Shown here one piece after another: positions 10,488 to 21,195 of a DNA stretch of 64,000 bases. The notes beneath the pieces were generated by a model. The model was not told where the DNA came from. It searched no databases and worked only from the letters and a program-made list of their open reading frames with translations. A program made the position numbers and the translations under genes. Each line of letters starts with the position of its first letter. Position 1 is the first letter of the stretch. Origin of the DNA: Hygrophila difformis (lineage: Eukaryota; Streptophyta; Magnoliopsida; Lamiales; Acanthaceae); NCBI GenBank assembly GCA_030278955.1, contig JAOANR010000005.1, positions 34,227,105 through 34,291,104 on the forward strand, given 5' to 3'.

Positions 10488-11150
10488 CAATCAAAACCAG
10501 AACCACAATTGGAATCAAAACCAGCAGAAGCCACCTTCCAGATTGGAGACCCTTATGACTGATTTCATTACCAATCAGAAAGAAATCAATAATCAGTTGC
10601 AGGCCTCCATTCGAAACGTGGAGACTCAGGTCACACAAATGGCCAAGAAGATGCAAAAACGGGACCAGGGAGCACTGCCTAGCACTGCTGAGAAAAACCC
10701 TCAGTGTAAAGCCATCACACTGAAATCTGGTAAAATTCTGGAGGGACCAAAAAGCAAGGAAAAATTGGGAAAAGAACAGGAACTGGGAGATGATATTGAG
10801 GAGAATGAAAATGATGCTGAGAAAGAGACAGCCGACTTGCAGACTGAAGCTGCAGCAGACAAGGCTGGAATTGGTAAAGGTGAAGGTACAATTTCTGACC
10901 TTTCACCACAAAAATATTTTGATAATAACAAGTTCATGCCAAGGGTCCCGTACCCAGCAAGGCTGAAAAATAAACAACAAGATTTGAAGTTTGAAAAATT
11001 TCTGAAAAGACTGCAAGAAGTTGAGATTACCATACCTTTGATTGAAATGATCTCTGAAATGCCAACTTATGCTAAGTTCTTAAAAGAAATGGTTTCAGGA
11101 AAAAGAAAGGTTGAGCAGTACTCAACAGCACTTGCAGTGCTATCATTCAA
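10488..11150 (+). pseudogene. gag: Athila element C: C-terminal gag
   Basis: Athila-lineage gag tail. Visible are an Asn/Gln/Trp-rich start just after the gap, a coiled-coil stretch (LETLMTDFITNQKEINNQL, VETQVTQMAKKMQKR) and the lineage-typical ITLKSGK block. An acidic linker follows, then YFDNNKFMPRVPYPARL, a segment conserved in Athila gag-protease junctions. Near 11140 the frame shifts: the continuation expected for the family (ending in a protease) lies in another frame. The N-terminus is lost in the gap. Nucleocapsid role from family knowledge. Confidence 0.8.
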
Positions 11151-11784
11151 AAGAAGCTGCCGGAGAATAAAGAAGACCCTGGATGCTACACTCTACAGAT
11201 CAGGATTGGCCAAATCAGCGCTGGACAAGGATTATGTGACCTCGGCTCCAGCATCAACGTCATGCCATTAACCATGGTTAAACGTCTCAAGCTTGGAGTG
11301 GTGGAGCCTATCAAAATGAGGCTCCAACTTGCGGATAGGTAAATTACAAAGCCAATCGGGATCCTGAAAGATGTAATCATCAAAGCAGGCAGTACTCCAT
11401 TTCCAGTGGACTTCATCATTTTGGACATCGAAGAGGACTCCGACATGCCTCTCATTTTAGGCAGGCCATTCTTGGCCACGGGCAGGGCCTTGATCGATGC
11501 AAAATCTGGAAAGGTGACGCTCCGGGTGGACGGAGAGGAGGTCGTCTTCGACATGGCTCAATTGCAGAAATTCCCAAATGACAGTTCTTGTTTTTCGTTC
11601 GATGATTTAATAGTTAGGAGTGAGGAGAGAGAGCTTGACTCTGAAACTGGAAATGTAATGATGATGGATGATGGACTTTCAAAGCAGGTACTGAATCCTG
11701 CAGGCGCGGAGCACGAAGGTTGTAGCGCTGTCCACTTCGCCGATCCCGAAACTGGGGATTTGGAGGAGTTTGACGGCGCTGAAT
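11151..11784 (+). pseudogene. Athila element C: aspartic protease region, broken
   Basis: Retropepsin-type protease that would process the polyprotein. The active-site stretch DLGSSINVMPL is read from 11238, in a different frame from the gag tail, and a TAA at about 11341 interrupts it. From 11406 the frame continues with FIILDIEEDSDMPLILGRPFL, the second conserved protease block (LGRPFLATG), then an acidic linker to GDLEEFDGAE. Here a solo LTR is inserted; the pol frame resumes in phase after the 5-bp duplication at 14944-14948. Non-functional. Confidence 0.8.
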
Positions 11785-14700
11785 TGTAACACCCGAGAAA
11801 TTTAATTCACATTCAAAGGAATGGAATTAATTTCTTGTGGAAGACGTTTTATCCTTAAGGGAGGTAGATGGAAATACCCCAACATTTAATTGAACCCAAA
11901 AGTTAGAGTGAGAGCGCAACTTCGGGGACGAAGTTGATTCTTAAGGGGGTAGACTGTAATACCCGGGGTTTTTATAACGCCCAAAGAAACGAAATAAAAT
12001 TTATTTCCGAGAAGAAAATAATTTATTACAATAAATTATTGCTCGGAAATGGCGTGACCGATAAATTCAAAGAATTCGAACCCAAATTTTGGTCAAGTCG
12101 AAATGGGATGAAAGAGGGGAAGGAAGCCCGAAGATATTCCATGGATTAATCCCAAAAGAATTGGAATTAAATTCAAGAAGGAAAAGAATTTTAATTCCAA
12201 GAACCCGTGAAGTCGGAAATAATTTAATTAGATAAAATTATTGCACGGGAGCCAAAAGACGACGAATTCAAGCCGACGGATTCAAACTCGACGGATTCAA
12301 GATTTCGAATATGAAATTCATTGGAGTCGAAATAAGTTTAAGAAAGGAATCGTAACCCGAGAACGTCCCGAAAAGTCGAGCCCGAAAGCATAGAAGGACA
12401 GAAGTCCGAAAGAAAAGAAGAAAAGACCCGACGAACCACGCGGACCGCCGAACCGGCCGGCCCGCGCCCGCCGTGCGCCGCCGCGCGGCCACCGCGTGGA
12501 AGGTGGAGTCGCGTCTCCAGGGCTGGTCGCGCGTGTTCCACGCGGGCAAAGCTATAGGTGCGCGTCACCAGCGCGCCAGAGGTGCAGAAGGTGTAAACTT
12601 TCCTTCCATTGCGATATTCTTGCCAAAATTAACATCCCCTTCGATGGTAATCGGATCTCAGCCTTAGGGAAGGCTTAAGAATGACCTAGGGGCACCCCCT
12701 CCCCATATTTTTCAGAAACTAAACCCTAAGCACTTCCAAACTTCCTCTCCAAGCCAAAACTCCTCCGACCTCACTTTCCGGCGAGTATTCCGGCAACGAC
12801 GGGACGACCGGGACAAGCCCCTGACTTCTAGACCCTTGGTAAGCAATTGTATAATGTTTTAGTTCGTCCATACAACTCAGAAACTCGAATTTTAACCTCC
12901 TTTCCTTGCCACGATTTCATGTCGGGAAACGAACAAAAAGCGATCGGAGAAGTTGGCCGTTCGTCTCAACCTTAGGACATCCGGAAACCCATTCCAGCGA
13001 CCCTATTCTCTAACTAGGTAAGTTAAGACCTTACTCACAATTTTTGTGGTTTATTGTTGTTTAAAACTTAAGATCTAGACCCGTAACAAAAATCGGTTTT
13101 CAAAAACCCTATTTTCGTCCAATTTCAAAAACTCGCCTAAAACTCGACCTTCGGGAATTCAAACCGAAAACTTTTCAACATAAATTTTGTTCCTAAGACT
13201 TTAATCTACCTTGTGTCCAAATTTCAGCCATTGACATTAAGATTTGCTATTCCAAAATGCGCCGTATACTTTCTGTGACAAACCGAACATTTAAAACTGT
13301 TGACAGATTTTCTTATTCGACTTGATGCATGTTTTTCACCCGTTTTTAGAATGATTCAACTTTGCATTTCTAAACAAAAGTTGTAGAGAATTGTGTCTAA
13401 ATTATGCATATAAAATTTCATGAATTTTGGAGTTCATTTGATGTGTCAAAATGGCCGATTTTCAGAACTGTTTTAAACCACCTTTTGAGTCCGTGCGTGT
13501 ACAGCGTGTTGTGGCCGATTTTTGAGCATCTAAAATTCATTATTTCCAAATTCTTAAAACATGAAAGTTGTTCATTAATGTGTTCGGCATCTCCTGTAAA
13601 AATTTCGGATCAATTGGCTTTGAAATGAATTTTTAATCGGCATCGCACGAACCTGTGACGAAATGAGTTTTTGAGACAGAAATTATCTTTTGTAAAGAAC
13701 TCGAATTTTGACTCACTTTGAAACCTTATTTCCAAAAAATTAAAACATGAAATTGTTCGTGTGTGTGTTTTTGAGCTACTGTGTAAATTTCAGAATTTTT
13801 GGTGTAAAGATGAATTTTTAATTAAGAAAGGCGTAAACTGCGTCAAATCGGATTTTTCGAACTTGAGAAAACTCGAACTACGAAACGCGATATCGAATAT
13901 TTTGATAACATTGAAATACGAACTTTCAAAAAATCCCGTTCACTAGGCTGAGCCGATCTTCATGCTATCATTATCTTTGAGACTGCCTCGTTAGTGATCT
14001 CCTTACTATGCCAAAACGGCAGTTGTGCACATGGCCTGCCAAATCGGCAGTGGGAAATACACGGCCTGCCCGAGTGGCAGTGAAACCGCTTGAAAGGCCT
14101 GTCAAATGACAGTTGATATGCATGCCTGTCAAATTGACAGTAGATACACACGGCTTGCCGAAATGGCAATCGAGATACATGGCTAGCCAAAACGACAGTC
14201 AATACTGATATGGCTGCGGCCGCCGGTTCACCGGCTAACTGATTACGATTTTTGAGATTGCCTCGTTAGTGATCTCCCTTGTGTGGTGTCCTCTTCTTAG
14301 TTGCGGGATAAAATATAAAAGACTTGTGTGAGTGTTTAATTATGCTTAAATCTTATCTACCATGTCTTTAAATTATGCATTTAAATTACGTTCTTAAATT
14401 TTGCTTTTAAATTACGCTTTTAAATTAAGTCATTAAATTATGTATTCTCGTCTTGAATAAATTAATCATGTTTTTCCGCTGCGAATAAAATATGGATTTT
14501 TAAATTAACGCATGAAAAGTGTAATTTAAATTAAACACATGTAACCCCTTAAATTGTTTTGTTAGGGATTAACTTACTCAGTATTTTATATACTGATAAA
14601 ACCCGTTGTTCATTTTTCCATTACAGAGTACGGAGCATGATCATGCATCGGAGATCACTTTGGGCATTTAATTATTTGTTCTACATGACTTGCATACGGG

Positions 14701-14943
14701 CTTGTTAACCCGAGTTTTGGCCATGTCGGCCCTATATTTTAATTTCCGCTGCAAATTATTATTTTTATTATCATGTATGGATGATATTACATTATTATTT
14801 TTAAGTAATTCCGGACTTGCTTTTAAAACGTTTTCCAACACCTATGGCCTTGCATCTCTTTAGCAAGCTCGGAGAAACCGTGTCTTGCTTAGGAGGTGTG
14901 GCGGTGGCACCCCGGCCTGGGTTATCAAATCCGGGGTGTTACA
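11785..14943 (+). mobile_element. Solo LTR (Tekay type, long form) in Athila C
   Basis: 3159 bases, from TGTAACACCC to GGGGTGTTACA, flanked by the perfect 5-bp duplication TGAAT (11780-11784 and 14944-14948). No internal genes or second LTR, so it is a solo LTR left by LTR-LTR recombination. At 11938-11954 it contains an internal polypurine tract followed by TGTAATACCCGGG at 11955, a second LTR-like start, so the LTR is the long form. A very GC-rich part lies at 12430-12580. Several stretches (13080-13950) have conserved AT-rich blocks shared with D and F LTRs. ORFs in it are not convincing. Confidence 0.9.
14011..14215. repeat. Hairpin array in the solo LTR
   Basis: Seven units about 30 bases apart: arms CTGCC/GGCAG, CTGTC/GACAG, TTGCC/GGCAA and relatives around 4-5 base loops (for example CTGCCAAATCGGCAG, CTGTCAAATGACAG). 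Most arm changes are compensated on the other side. Spacers contain ATACACGGC-like sequence. Confidence 0.7.
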
Positions 14944-14948
14944 TGAAT

Positions 14949-15895
14949 GCCATGAAGACGCCAACCAAGAGGAGGCGGATCCTGTACTGATGCAGGATCC
15001 AAAAGGTAAATCTGAATTTCCCCCATCTAATTTTCGCAAATTACTTCCTTCAGTGGAATGCCCACCGGAGCTTGAACTAAAAGTCTTACCGGACCATCTT
15101 AAGTATGCATTTCTTGCTGAACATAAAATGTTACCGATAATTGTGTCAGCTGAGCTGGCACAAGATCAAGAAAATGCTCTGGTGGGAGTGCTTAAAAAAT
15201 ATGTGCGTGCAATCGGTTGGACCATTTCTGATATCAAAGGAATAAGCCCTTCTGTTTGTATGCACATGATTCTAATGGAGGAGAATTTCAAGCCTTCGCG
15301 CCAGCCCCAACGAAGATTGAACCCACCCATGCAGGAAGTGGTAAGAAATGAAGTGATCAAGCTGTTAGATGCCGTCATTATATACCCGATTTCTGACAGC
15401 AAATGGGTCAGTCCTGTGCAGGTTGTTCCAAAGCGGGGTGAGATGTGCATCACCAAGAATGAACAAGGGGAGGAAATTTCCACACTGCCGGTCACCGGAT
15501 GGAGAGTCTGTATAGACTACCGGAAGTTGAACGAGGCCATTCGCAAGGACCATTTCCCTTTACCTTTTATCGATCAAATGTTGGAACGGTTGGCGGGAAG
15601 AGAGTTTTATTGCTTTTTAGATGGTTATTCAGGTTATAATCAAATAGTGATCGCCAGTGAGGATCACGAAAAAACAACTTTTACATGCCCCTATGGCACT
15701 TTTGCCTATAGGCGCATGCCTTTTGGATTATGCAATGCACCTGCTACTTTTCAACATTGCATGATGTCGATTTTCTCTGAATTTATCGAAAAATGCATTG
15801 AAGTCTTCATGGATGACTTCTCTGTATATAGAGATACGTTTGAAGATTGTTTGACCAATCTTGCTAAGATTTTAAGGAGATGTGACGGGCACTAA
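14949..15895 (+). pseudogene. pol: Athila element C: reverse transcriptase
   Basis: RNA- and DNA-dependent DNA polymerase of the Athila clade. From the linker EEADPVLMQDPKGKSEF the frame passes VECPPELELKVLPDHLKYAFL (a conserved pre-RT block), IGWTISDIKGISP, and the RT core: IIYPISDSKWVSPVQVVPKR, WRVCIDYRKLNEAI, LDGYSGYNQI, TFAYRRMPFGLCNAPATFQ and the catalytic VFMDDFSVY near 15800. The frame breaks at about 15885 (indel in the thumb); homologous sequence continues in another frame to about 16190, with a TAA near 16045. No start codon is needed, since it is part of a polyprotein. Dead copy. Confidence 0.88.
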
Positions 15896-16190
15896 CTTGG
15901 TTTTAAACTGGGAAAAGTGCCATTTTATGGTCACTGAGGGCATAGTGTTAGGTCATCGCATTTCTTGTGCAGGCATTGAGGTCGATCCGGCCAAAGTCTC
16001 CATCATTTCCAATCTCCCTCTCCCTAACTCTATTAAGTCGGTTTAAAGCTTCTTAGGGCATGCCGGTTTTTACCGGAGGTTCATTAAGGATTTCTCTAAA
16101 ACTGCCAAGCCACTCACTAACCTCCTTTGTAAAGAAAATCCTTTTGTAATAAGTGAAGCGTGTGTTCAAGCCTTTGACACGCTCAAAACG

Positions 16191-16919
16191 ATGTTAGCTT
16201 CTGCTCCAGTTGTGCAACCACCCGATTGGTCACTGCCATTCGAGGTGATGTGTGATGCAAGTGGTCTTGCAGTGGGTGCAGTTTTAGGGCAACATAAAGA
16301 TGGGAGACATTGCGTAATTCATTACGCAAGTCATGCCTTGAATGAAGCCCAAATAAACTACACCACTATAGAAAAAGAGATGTATGCTGTAATCTTTGCG
16401 TTTGACAAGTTCAGACAATATCTTATTGGTACAAAGACTATAGTATACACTGACCACAGTGCACTCAGATACTTGTTCAGCAAGCAAGACGCAAAACCTC
16501 GTTTAATCAGGTGGGTGCTGTTGCTGCAAGAGTTTGACATCGTAATAAAAGATAGGCGAGGTCGAGATAATGGTGCTGCTGATCACTTGTCTCGATTAGA
16601 AAATGATGAAAATGATAAAGCCATTAATGAAGAGTTCCCGGATGAACAGTTGTTCGCACTGCATTTGCATGACCAAGCGTGTCCATGGTTATCCGACATT
16701 GCTAAATTTTTAGCATGTGGGATAGTTCCACCATTCCAACAGAAATACAAAAGGGCAAAATTCTTCAAAGAAGTGGTAAACTACTTCTGGGAAAATCTCT
16801 TCTTGTTCAAACATTGTGCTGACTCGATGATCACACGATGTGTGACTGAGTCTGAGGCTTACCAAATCACCAAGAAATGCCACGAATCTGAATATGGAGG
16901 TCATCACGGTCCCACTTGA
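16191..16919 (+). pseudogene. pol: Athila element C: RNase H and integrase zinc-finger start
   Basis: The RNase H domain removes the RNA strand during reverse transcription. Visible are [20 protein letters not shown] (first catalytic Asp), [19 protein letters not shown] (Glu), [11 protein letters not shown] (Asp) and [12 protein letters not shown] (last Asp). After a linker come the first residues of the integrase zinc finger ([15 protein letters not shown]). A TGA at 16917-16919 ends the frame inside the zinc finger; the same frame continues beyond it. Upstream frame joins to RT only through the break near 15885 and the stop near 16045. Confidence 0.87.
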
Positions 16920-16979
16920 ACTGCCCACAAGGTACTCGAATGTGGATTTTTCTGGCCTACTATTTATGAGGACTGCAAG

Positions 16980-17972
16980 GTGTTTGCAAAAACCTGCGAC
17001 AGATGCCAAAGATTGGGAAATATTTCCAAGAGGGATGAGATGCCTCAGAAAGGAATTGTCACTCTTGAGATTTTTGATGCATGGGGTATTGACTTCATGG
17101 GACCATTTCCACCATCAGGTGGAAACTACTATATCTTGGTAGCTGTCGATTACGTGTCCAAATGGGTAGAGGCTGTCGCATTACCTACCAATGATGGTAG
17201 CCAAATCATCAAGTTCCTCAAGAACAAAATTTTTAGTAGATTTGGCGTACCTAGGGTGGTAATATCTGATGGAGGAACACACTTTGTTAATAAAGCTTTT
17301 GAAACTTTAATGAGTAAAAATGGAAGCCTCCATAAGATAGGTACGCCTTACCATCCCCAGACTAGTGGTCAAGTCGAGGTATCAAATCGCGAGATCAAAC
17401 ATATACTCGAAGCCACAGTCGGGATAACCCGTAAGGATTGGACACGTAAGCTCAATGATGCGCTATGGGCATATCGTACTACGTATAAGACTCCCATTGG
17501 GATGTCTCCATACAGGCTTATGTTCGGAAAAGCCTGTCTTCTGCCCGTAGAGTTAGAGCATAAAGCTTACTGGGCCGTCAAAACGCTTAATTTTGATCCG
17601 AAAGTTGCTCAGAACAAGTATAAGTTGGACCTCAATGAAATTGAGGAAATACGAGCGCAGGCTTATGAAAGCTCTCGGATCTATAAGGAGCGAACCCAGA
17701 AGTTGCATGATCGCCGGATTAAGCCTAAACACTTCTATATTGGCCAAAACATTTTATTGTTTAATTCTAGGTTGAAGTTGTTCCCCCGAAAGCTAAGATC
17801 CAGATGGGAAGGGCCATATGAGGTGTTGGAGGTATTTGAGAACGGTGCAGTCAAGATCCGAACTGAAAAAGGGAAACTGTTGGTGAATGGACAACGTCTG
17901 AAAGAATACATAGGACAGTTCGATCCGAAGAAAGAAAGCCAAGCAGTGGCAAACCCGGCTTATACTCAATAA
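16980..17972 (+). pseudogene. pol: Athila element C: integrase
   Basis: Inserts the cDNA into the host genome. The frame continues from the zinc finger (CDRCQRLGN carries the two Cys) into the catalytic core: [13 protein letters not shown] (Asp 1), [13 protein letters not shown] (Asp 2) and [20 protein letters not shown] (Glu). This DDE set is complete. The C-terminal part has [19 protein letters not shown], the GPY-type module, and ends [14 protein letters not shown] before a TAA at 17972. There is no chromodomain, as expected for Athila. The integrase core is intact; the polyprotein is broken only upstream. Confidence 0.9.
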
Positions 17973-18429
17973 AAGCAGCATTAAAATTATAAAAATTTCA
18001 TTTCATGCATATATGTAGTACTTCATTTCAAAACAGAAAGTATCCAAAAATCAATTAAACATTTACAGTACCAAGACTCTAAATGTGAGGATGTTGATAT
18101 TTGGAGAAATTCTAATATTTTTTTTATCTGCTTTGGTTTTGCAGGAATTTGAGGAACCAACAAAAAGAAGATTAAAGCTGCAAAACAGGTTCCCGGTTGA
18201 ATTAATTCTACATCTAAATGAAAATTATTCCCGGAAGTTAAAGCAATTTAAAATCCGGAATAAATTTTATAAGAAGTAGGACTAATTCAACCTAATTTAT
18301 GCAAATATTTAGTTCTGTAAGCCCATAATTTGTTTTAAATGAAAATTGTATGAACAACAATTTCTAAGTCCACAGTAATAAAAGATGGACCAAAGCCCAA
18401 TTGCACTCCGGGCCTAGTTCGCTATTTTT
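17973..18429 (+). promoter_or_regulatory. Post-pol segment of Athila C: recurrent motif and splice acceptor
   Basis: 18077-18096 reads CTCTAAATGTGAGGATGTTG, a motif also found at 25891-25910 (plus) and, on the minus strand, at 60737-60756, with relatives at 58243-58260 and 52228-52244. It resembles the G-rich tract after pol in Athila elements. A T-rich tract and TTTTGCAG (AG at 18143-18144) form a good splice acceptor. 18145-18300 is similar to the matching post-pol segment of Athila G, so it is part of the element. No ORF of note. Confidence 0.6.
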
Positions 18430-18816
18430 GAATTCAGCGGCTATGATGCGGAACCTAAGTGTTGACATCAACCCTTTGGCGTCAAACATTTGGTTTCCGT
18501 CATGGTCAGCATTCCAGCCTGGATTAGGAGTTTGACGCCGAACCTTGTCCAATGACGCAAACCTTTTGCGTCAAAGGATGGTTGACGTCAAGCCTCCCTA
18601 GACCCAGCTCCTCTAATGACGCGGAACACTGACCTATGACGCAAACCTTTGGCGTCATAGACAGTGTTCCACGTCAAACCTTCTCAAACCACGAAACAAA
18701 CCTTCAGGGATGACGCCAACCCTTGGCGTCATACCTTTGGTTGACGTCAAGAGATTTTTCCAGCCCTCCCCATCTAATGACGCAGAACCCCTTGACGTCA
18801 AACCTTGTTTGACGTC
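18430..18816. repeat. TGACGC palindrome array in Athila C
   Basis: Repeated TGACGCNAACCNTTGGCGTCA-like hairpins with variable outer arms. Best unit: GACGCGGAACACTG (18618-18631) pairs at 13 of 14 positions with 18662-18675, enclosing TATGACGC (18635-18642) paired with GCGTCATA (18652-18659). Other units include TGACGCCAACCCTTGGCGTCA. Element D is inserted at its right end. Confidence 0.7.
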
Positions 18817-18821
18817 ATACC

Positions 18822-19200
18822 TGTAATACCCCGTAAGATAGACATTTATTTTTGACAATATGTATTCCGAATAAATAAATAAACAAATTCAAGTTGTTTT
18901 GAACTACGTTATGACTTGATCCCTTCATAGGGTACGTAGGCAGCTTAGAAGTTTTAATTCTAAGTTCAGTCACAAAATAATAAAACAAACAAAAGACCTT
19001 AGCGCGAGAAAAGCCGAAACACAACTTCGAGGACGAAGTTGATTCTTAAGGAGGGTAGACTGTAATACCCGAGAATTTTGCAACATAAAATAAATACAAT
19101 AAATAAAATAAATACAATAAATAAATAAATTCAGCAAATCAATAAATAAATTTAATCGAATGAGAAACGGAATTTAAATTAAAAAGGAATCAAAATTTCG
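18822..19200 (+). repeat. 5' LTR of element D, first 379 bases only
   Basis: Near-identical to 21196-21569 (first differences: TACCCCG/TACCTCG, CTACGTTATGACTTG/CTACATTATGGCTTG). It includes the 41-base conserved stem (18901-18941) and the inner polypurine tract plus TGTAATACCCGAG (about 19047-19075). About 2.7 kb of LTR is missing up to the primer site, so the copy could not transpose again. Confidence 0.85.
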
Positions 19201-19246
19201 GAGCCCGGAATTATCTGATACCAAAGTTGGTATCAGAGCCCGGAAT
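19201..19246 (+). other. Primer site of D with inverted copy and short direct repeats
   Basis: TGGTATCAGAGCC at 19228-19240 is the tRNA-Met primer site. Just before it, CTGATACCA (19215-19223) forms a perfect inverted repeat with TGGTATCAG (19228-19236) around AAGT. GAGCCCGGAAT occurs at 19201-19211 and again at 19236-19246. This looks like a repair footprint at the deletion that removed the LTR. Confidence 0.75.
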
Positions 19247-19982
19247 ACTTTAAACCTACTATTATTATTATTTTTAAACTATTATTTTTAAACCATTATT
19301 ATTTTTAGATTATTATTATAATTATAGAAGAGCCCAAATTATTATTTTTTAAATTTCCTAGCCCCAAATATTTTTGAGCGCAAGTGTTAATTATTTTTGA
19401 CCCAATATAGAGGTCCAAGGATTTTAAAATTTTAAGCAATATTCCCATGGAGACGAATTTTTATTTTAAACCCATGGAGAAAAAAAATATATAGTGCATG
19501 AATTATTTTTTTTTGGGGGGGGGGGGGGGGGGAATCATCATTTGCATTTGCATATTGCATCTCCTTTAATTAAAGAACTTGGAATTTTGGCGAATTTTAA
19601 CTTAGAATCTTGGCGAAGTTAATCTAGAATCTCGGCGAATATTAACTTAGATCTTTTGCTTGCACTAGATGACTTAGACGCTTGACATCAAATTAGACAC
19701 GCTCACTAGAGACTAATCTTGCATTAGTTCTAGATCGCGTTCATCTAAGCGCACACCTACGAATTCTCGGCCTTAGCCATTCCTACTCTTGTACGAATTA
19801 GAAAATTTCCTCATGTGGAACAATAAAAATCAAGTTTTATTAAAACACTCTTTATTCCAAAAATCTTGTTTGGTTTCCCAAACAACAAATCCGAAAATTC
19901 GAAATTTGAAATTTACGAAACGTCTTGTTCGAGCGACCTATCTAAACAAAGATAAGCTAATCTATACACGTTATAACAGAAA
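19247..19982 (+). other. Element D leader with 18-base G run
   Basis: AT-rich, no convincing gene. 19515-19532 is G18 followed by AATCATCATTTGCATTTGC, matching the C run at 8103-8122 in B. No coiled-coil ORF like those of A and F. Confidence 0.65.
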
Positions 19983-21071
19983 ATGGCGCCTAGGAGAAAA
20001 CCAAGGAAGGTGAGTCCAAACGGCACTGACGCTAACCTTTCCAACACGCCCAACAACAGTGAGAGTCCTCAGAACCTAGGAGAGCAAGTGCCTCAAGCGC
20101 CCAATAATATGGAAGCACGTTTAAAAACGATAGAGGGAATCCTAGTAGCATTAGGAAATGCGGAGGTGCATAGGACACCTGCAGCAGTACCTCCGCCCGT
20201 AGCTCAAACCAACTATCTAGCGTTGGTGAATCCCTATCAACCACCACATTATGATGGGCAGGAGGATCCCGCCAAACTAGAGGGGTGGATCCGTACATTT
20301 GATAAGCTCTTGGATGCTATCAAATGTCCTGATGAGGCAAAGACACGAGTAGCAACCTACTACTTAGGAGGCGAAGCCGATGAGTGGTGGCAAAACCTCC
20401 AGAGGAATTTAGAGCAAGCTGAAGAAACTTATTCGTGGAATGAACTTAAGGAGGGCCTAAGGGATCGATTCTACCCCATGAGCACCAAGGTGGCAATGTA
20501 CGAAGAGTTTTTATCACTGAAGCAAGAGGGACGGACGGTGCAGGAGTATTACACCCGGTTTAAGGAGTTGGTACGATTTGCTACGAGGATAGTACCAACC
20601 GACTCTGACAAGGCTCAGAAATTCGAGATGGGTCTGAACCTTAGTATCCGGGAGATACTTGCAGTAGGACAATTCACGAACCTGCAGACGGTTTATGATC
20701 GAGATGTAGCAATTGATCGAGTCCAGCAACTGAAGCGTAAAGAAAATGGGGAGTCGAGCAAGGACTCGCAAGGATTTGAGAAGAAGAATTGGAGCAAAGA
20801 CGATGGACAAGATAGGTCCAATGAGCCAAAGAGGAACGAGAATAAAGATTCCAATAACGGGAGAAATGGCATACGTCGTACAATCGTACCACGTTGCCCA
20901 CAGTGCCATCAAGCCCATCTGGTGCGCGAATGCCCAACGCGCGGGACTTGTTATAGATGTGGTGGGGGAGACCACATGATTAGAGAATGTAATGTCCGAG
21001 AGGAGATGATTGAGAAGAGGCTAGATTTGGTAAACCCTCAACAAGGAGATCAAGGAAGAGCTGTAGGATGA
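19983..21071 (+). CDS. gag: Gag of element D (gag-only)
   Basis: 362 residues, MAPRRKPRKVSPNG start, Asn/Pro-rich N-terminus, retrotransposon gag core at about residues 85-230 (PPHYDGQEDPAKLEGWIRTF, YYLGGEADEWWQ, RFYPMSTKVAMYEEF), then a basic linker and two zinc knuckles near residues 305-340: CPQCHQAHLVREC (CX2CX3HX4C) and CYRCGGGDHMIREC (standard CX2CX4HX4C). The core frame is intact. Two tandem TGA codons follow at the stop; the related E copy reads Arg-Trp there and continues a few residues to VPAQ-stop, where pol proteins of F continue into protease. So the end is slightly truncated. Forms capsids; likely packaged with trans-supplied enzymes (inference). Confidence 0.88.
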   Translation: MAPRRKPRKVSPNGTDANLSNTPNNSESPQNLGEQVPQAPNNMEARLKTIEGILVALGNAEVHRTPAAVPPPVAQTNYLALVNPYQPPHYDGQEDPAKLEGWIRTFDKLLDAIKCPDEAKTRVATYYLGGEADEWWQNLQRNLEQAEETYSWNELKEGLRDRFYPMSTKVAMYEEFLSLKQEGRTVQEYYTRFKELVRFATRIVPTDSDKAQKFEMGLNLSIREILAVGQFTNLQTVYDRDVAIDRVQQLKRKENGESSKDSQGFEKKNWSKDDGQDRSNEPKRNENKDSNNGRNGIRRTIVPRCPQCHQAHLVRECPTRGTCYRCGGGDHMIRECNVREEMIEKRLDLVNPQQGDQGRAVG

Positions 21072-21182
21072 TGAAATGATGTTGACCAAGCTGACGTGCC
21101 AACTCAATGAGGTCAAAGGCAATGATACCCGAACCTTTTGAGAATAATAAGTAGGCAGTTATGGGGACATAACTGAAGTCCT

Positions 21183-21195
21183 AAGGGGGAGAGGA
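21183..21195 (+). other. Polypurine tract of element D
   Basis: AAGGGGGAGAGGA directly before the 3' LTR start TGTAATACC at 21196. Just upstream, GTTATGGGGACATAA is the remnant of the pol C-terminus. Confidence 0.75.

Noticed and set aside
9926..10656. Long frames across the first N run
   Set aside because: The residues are X from N; only ends are real sequence.
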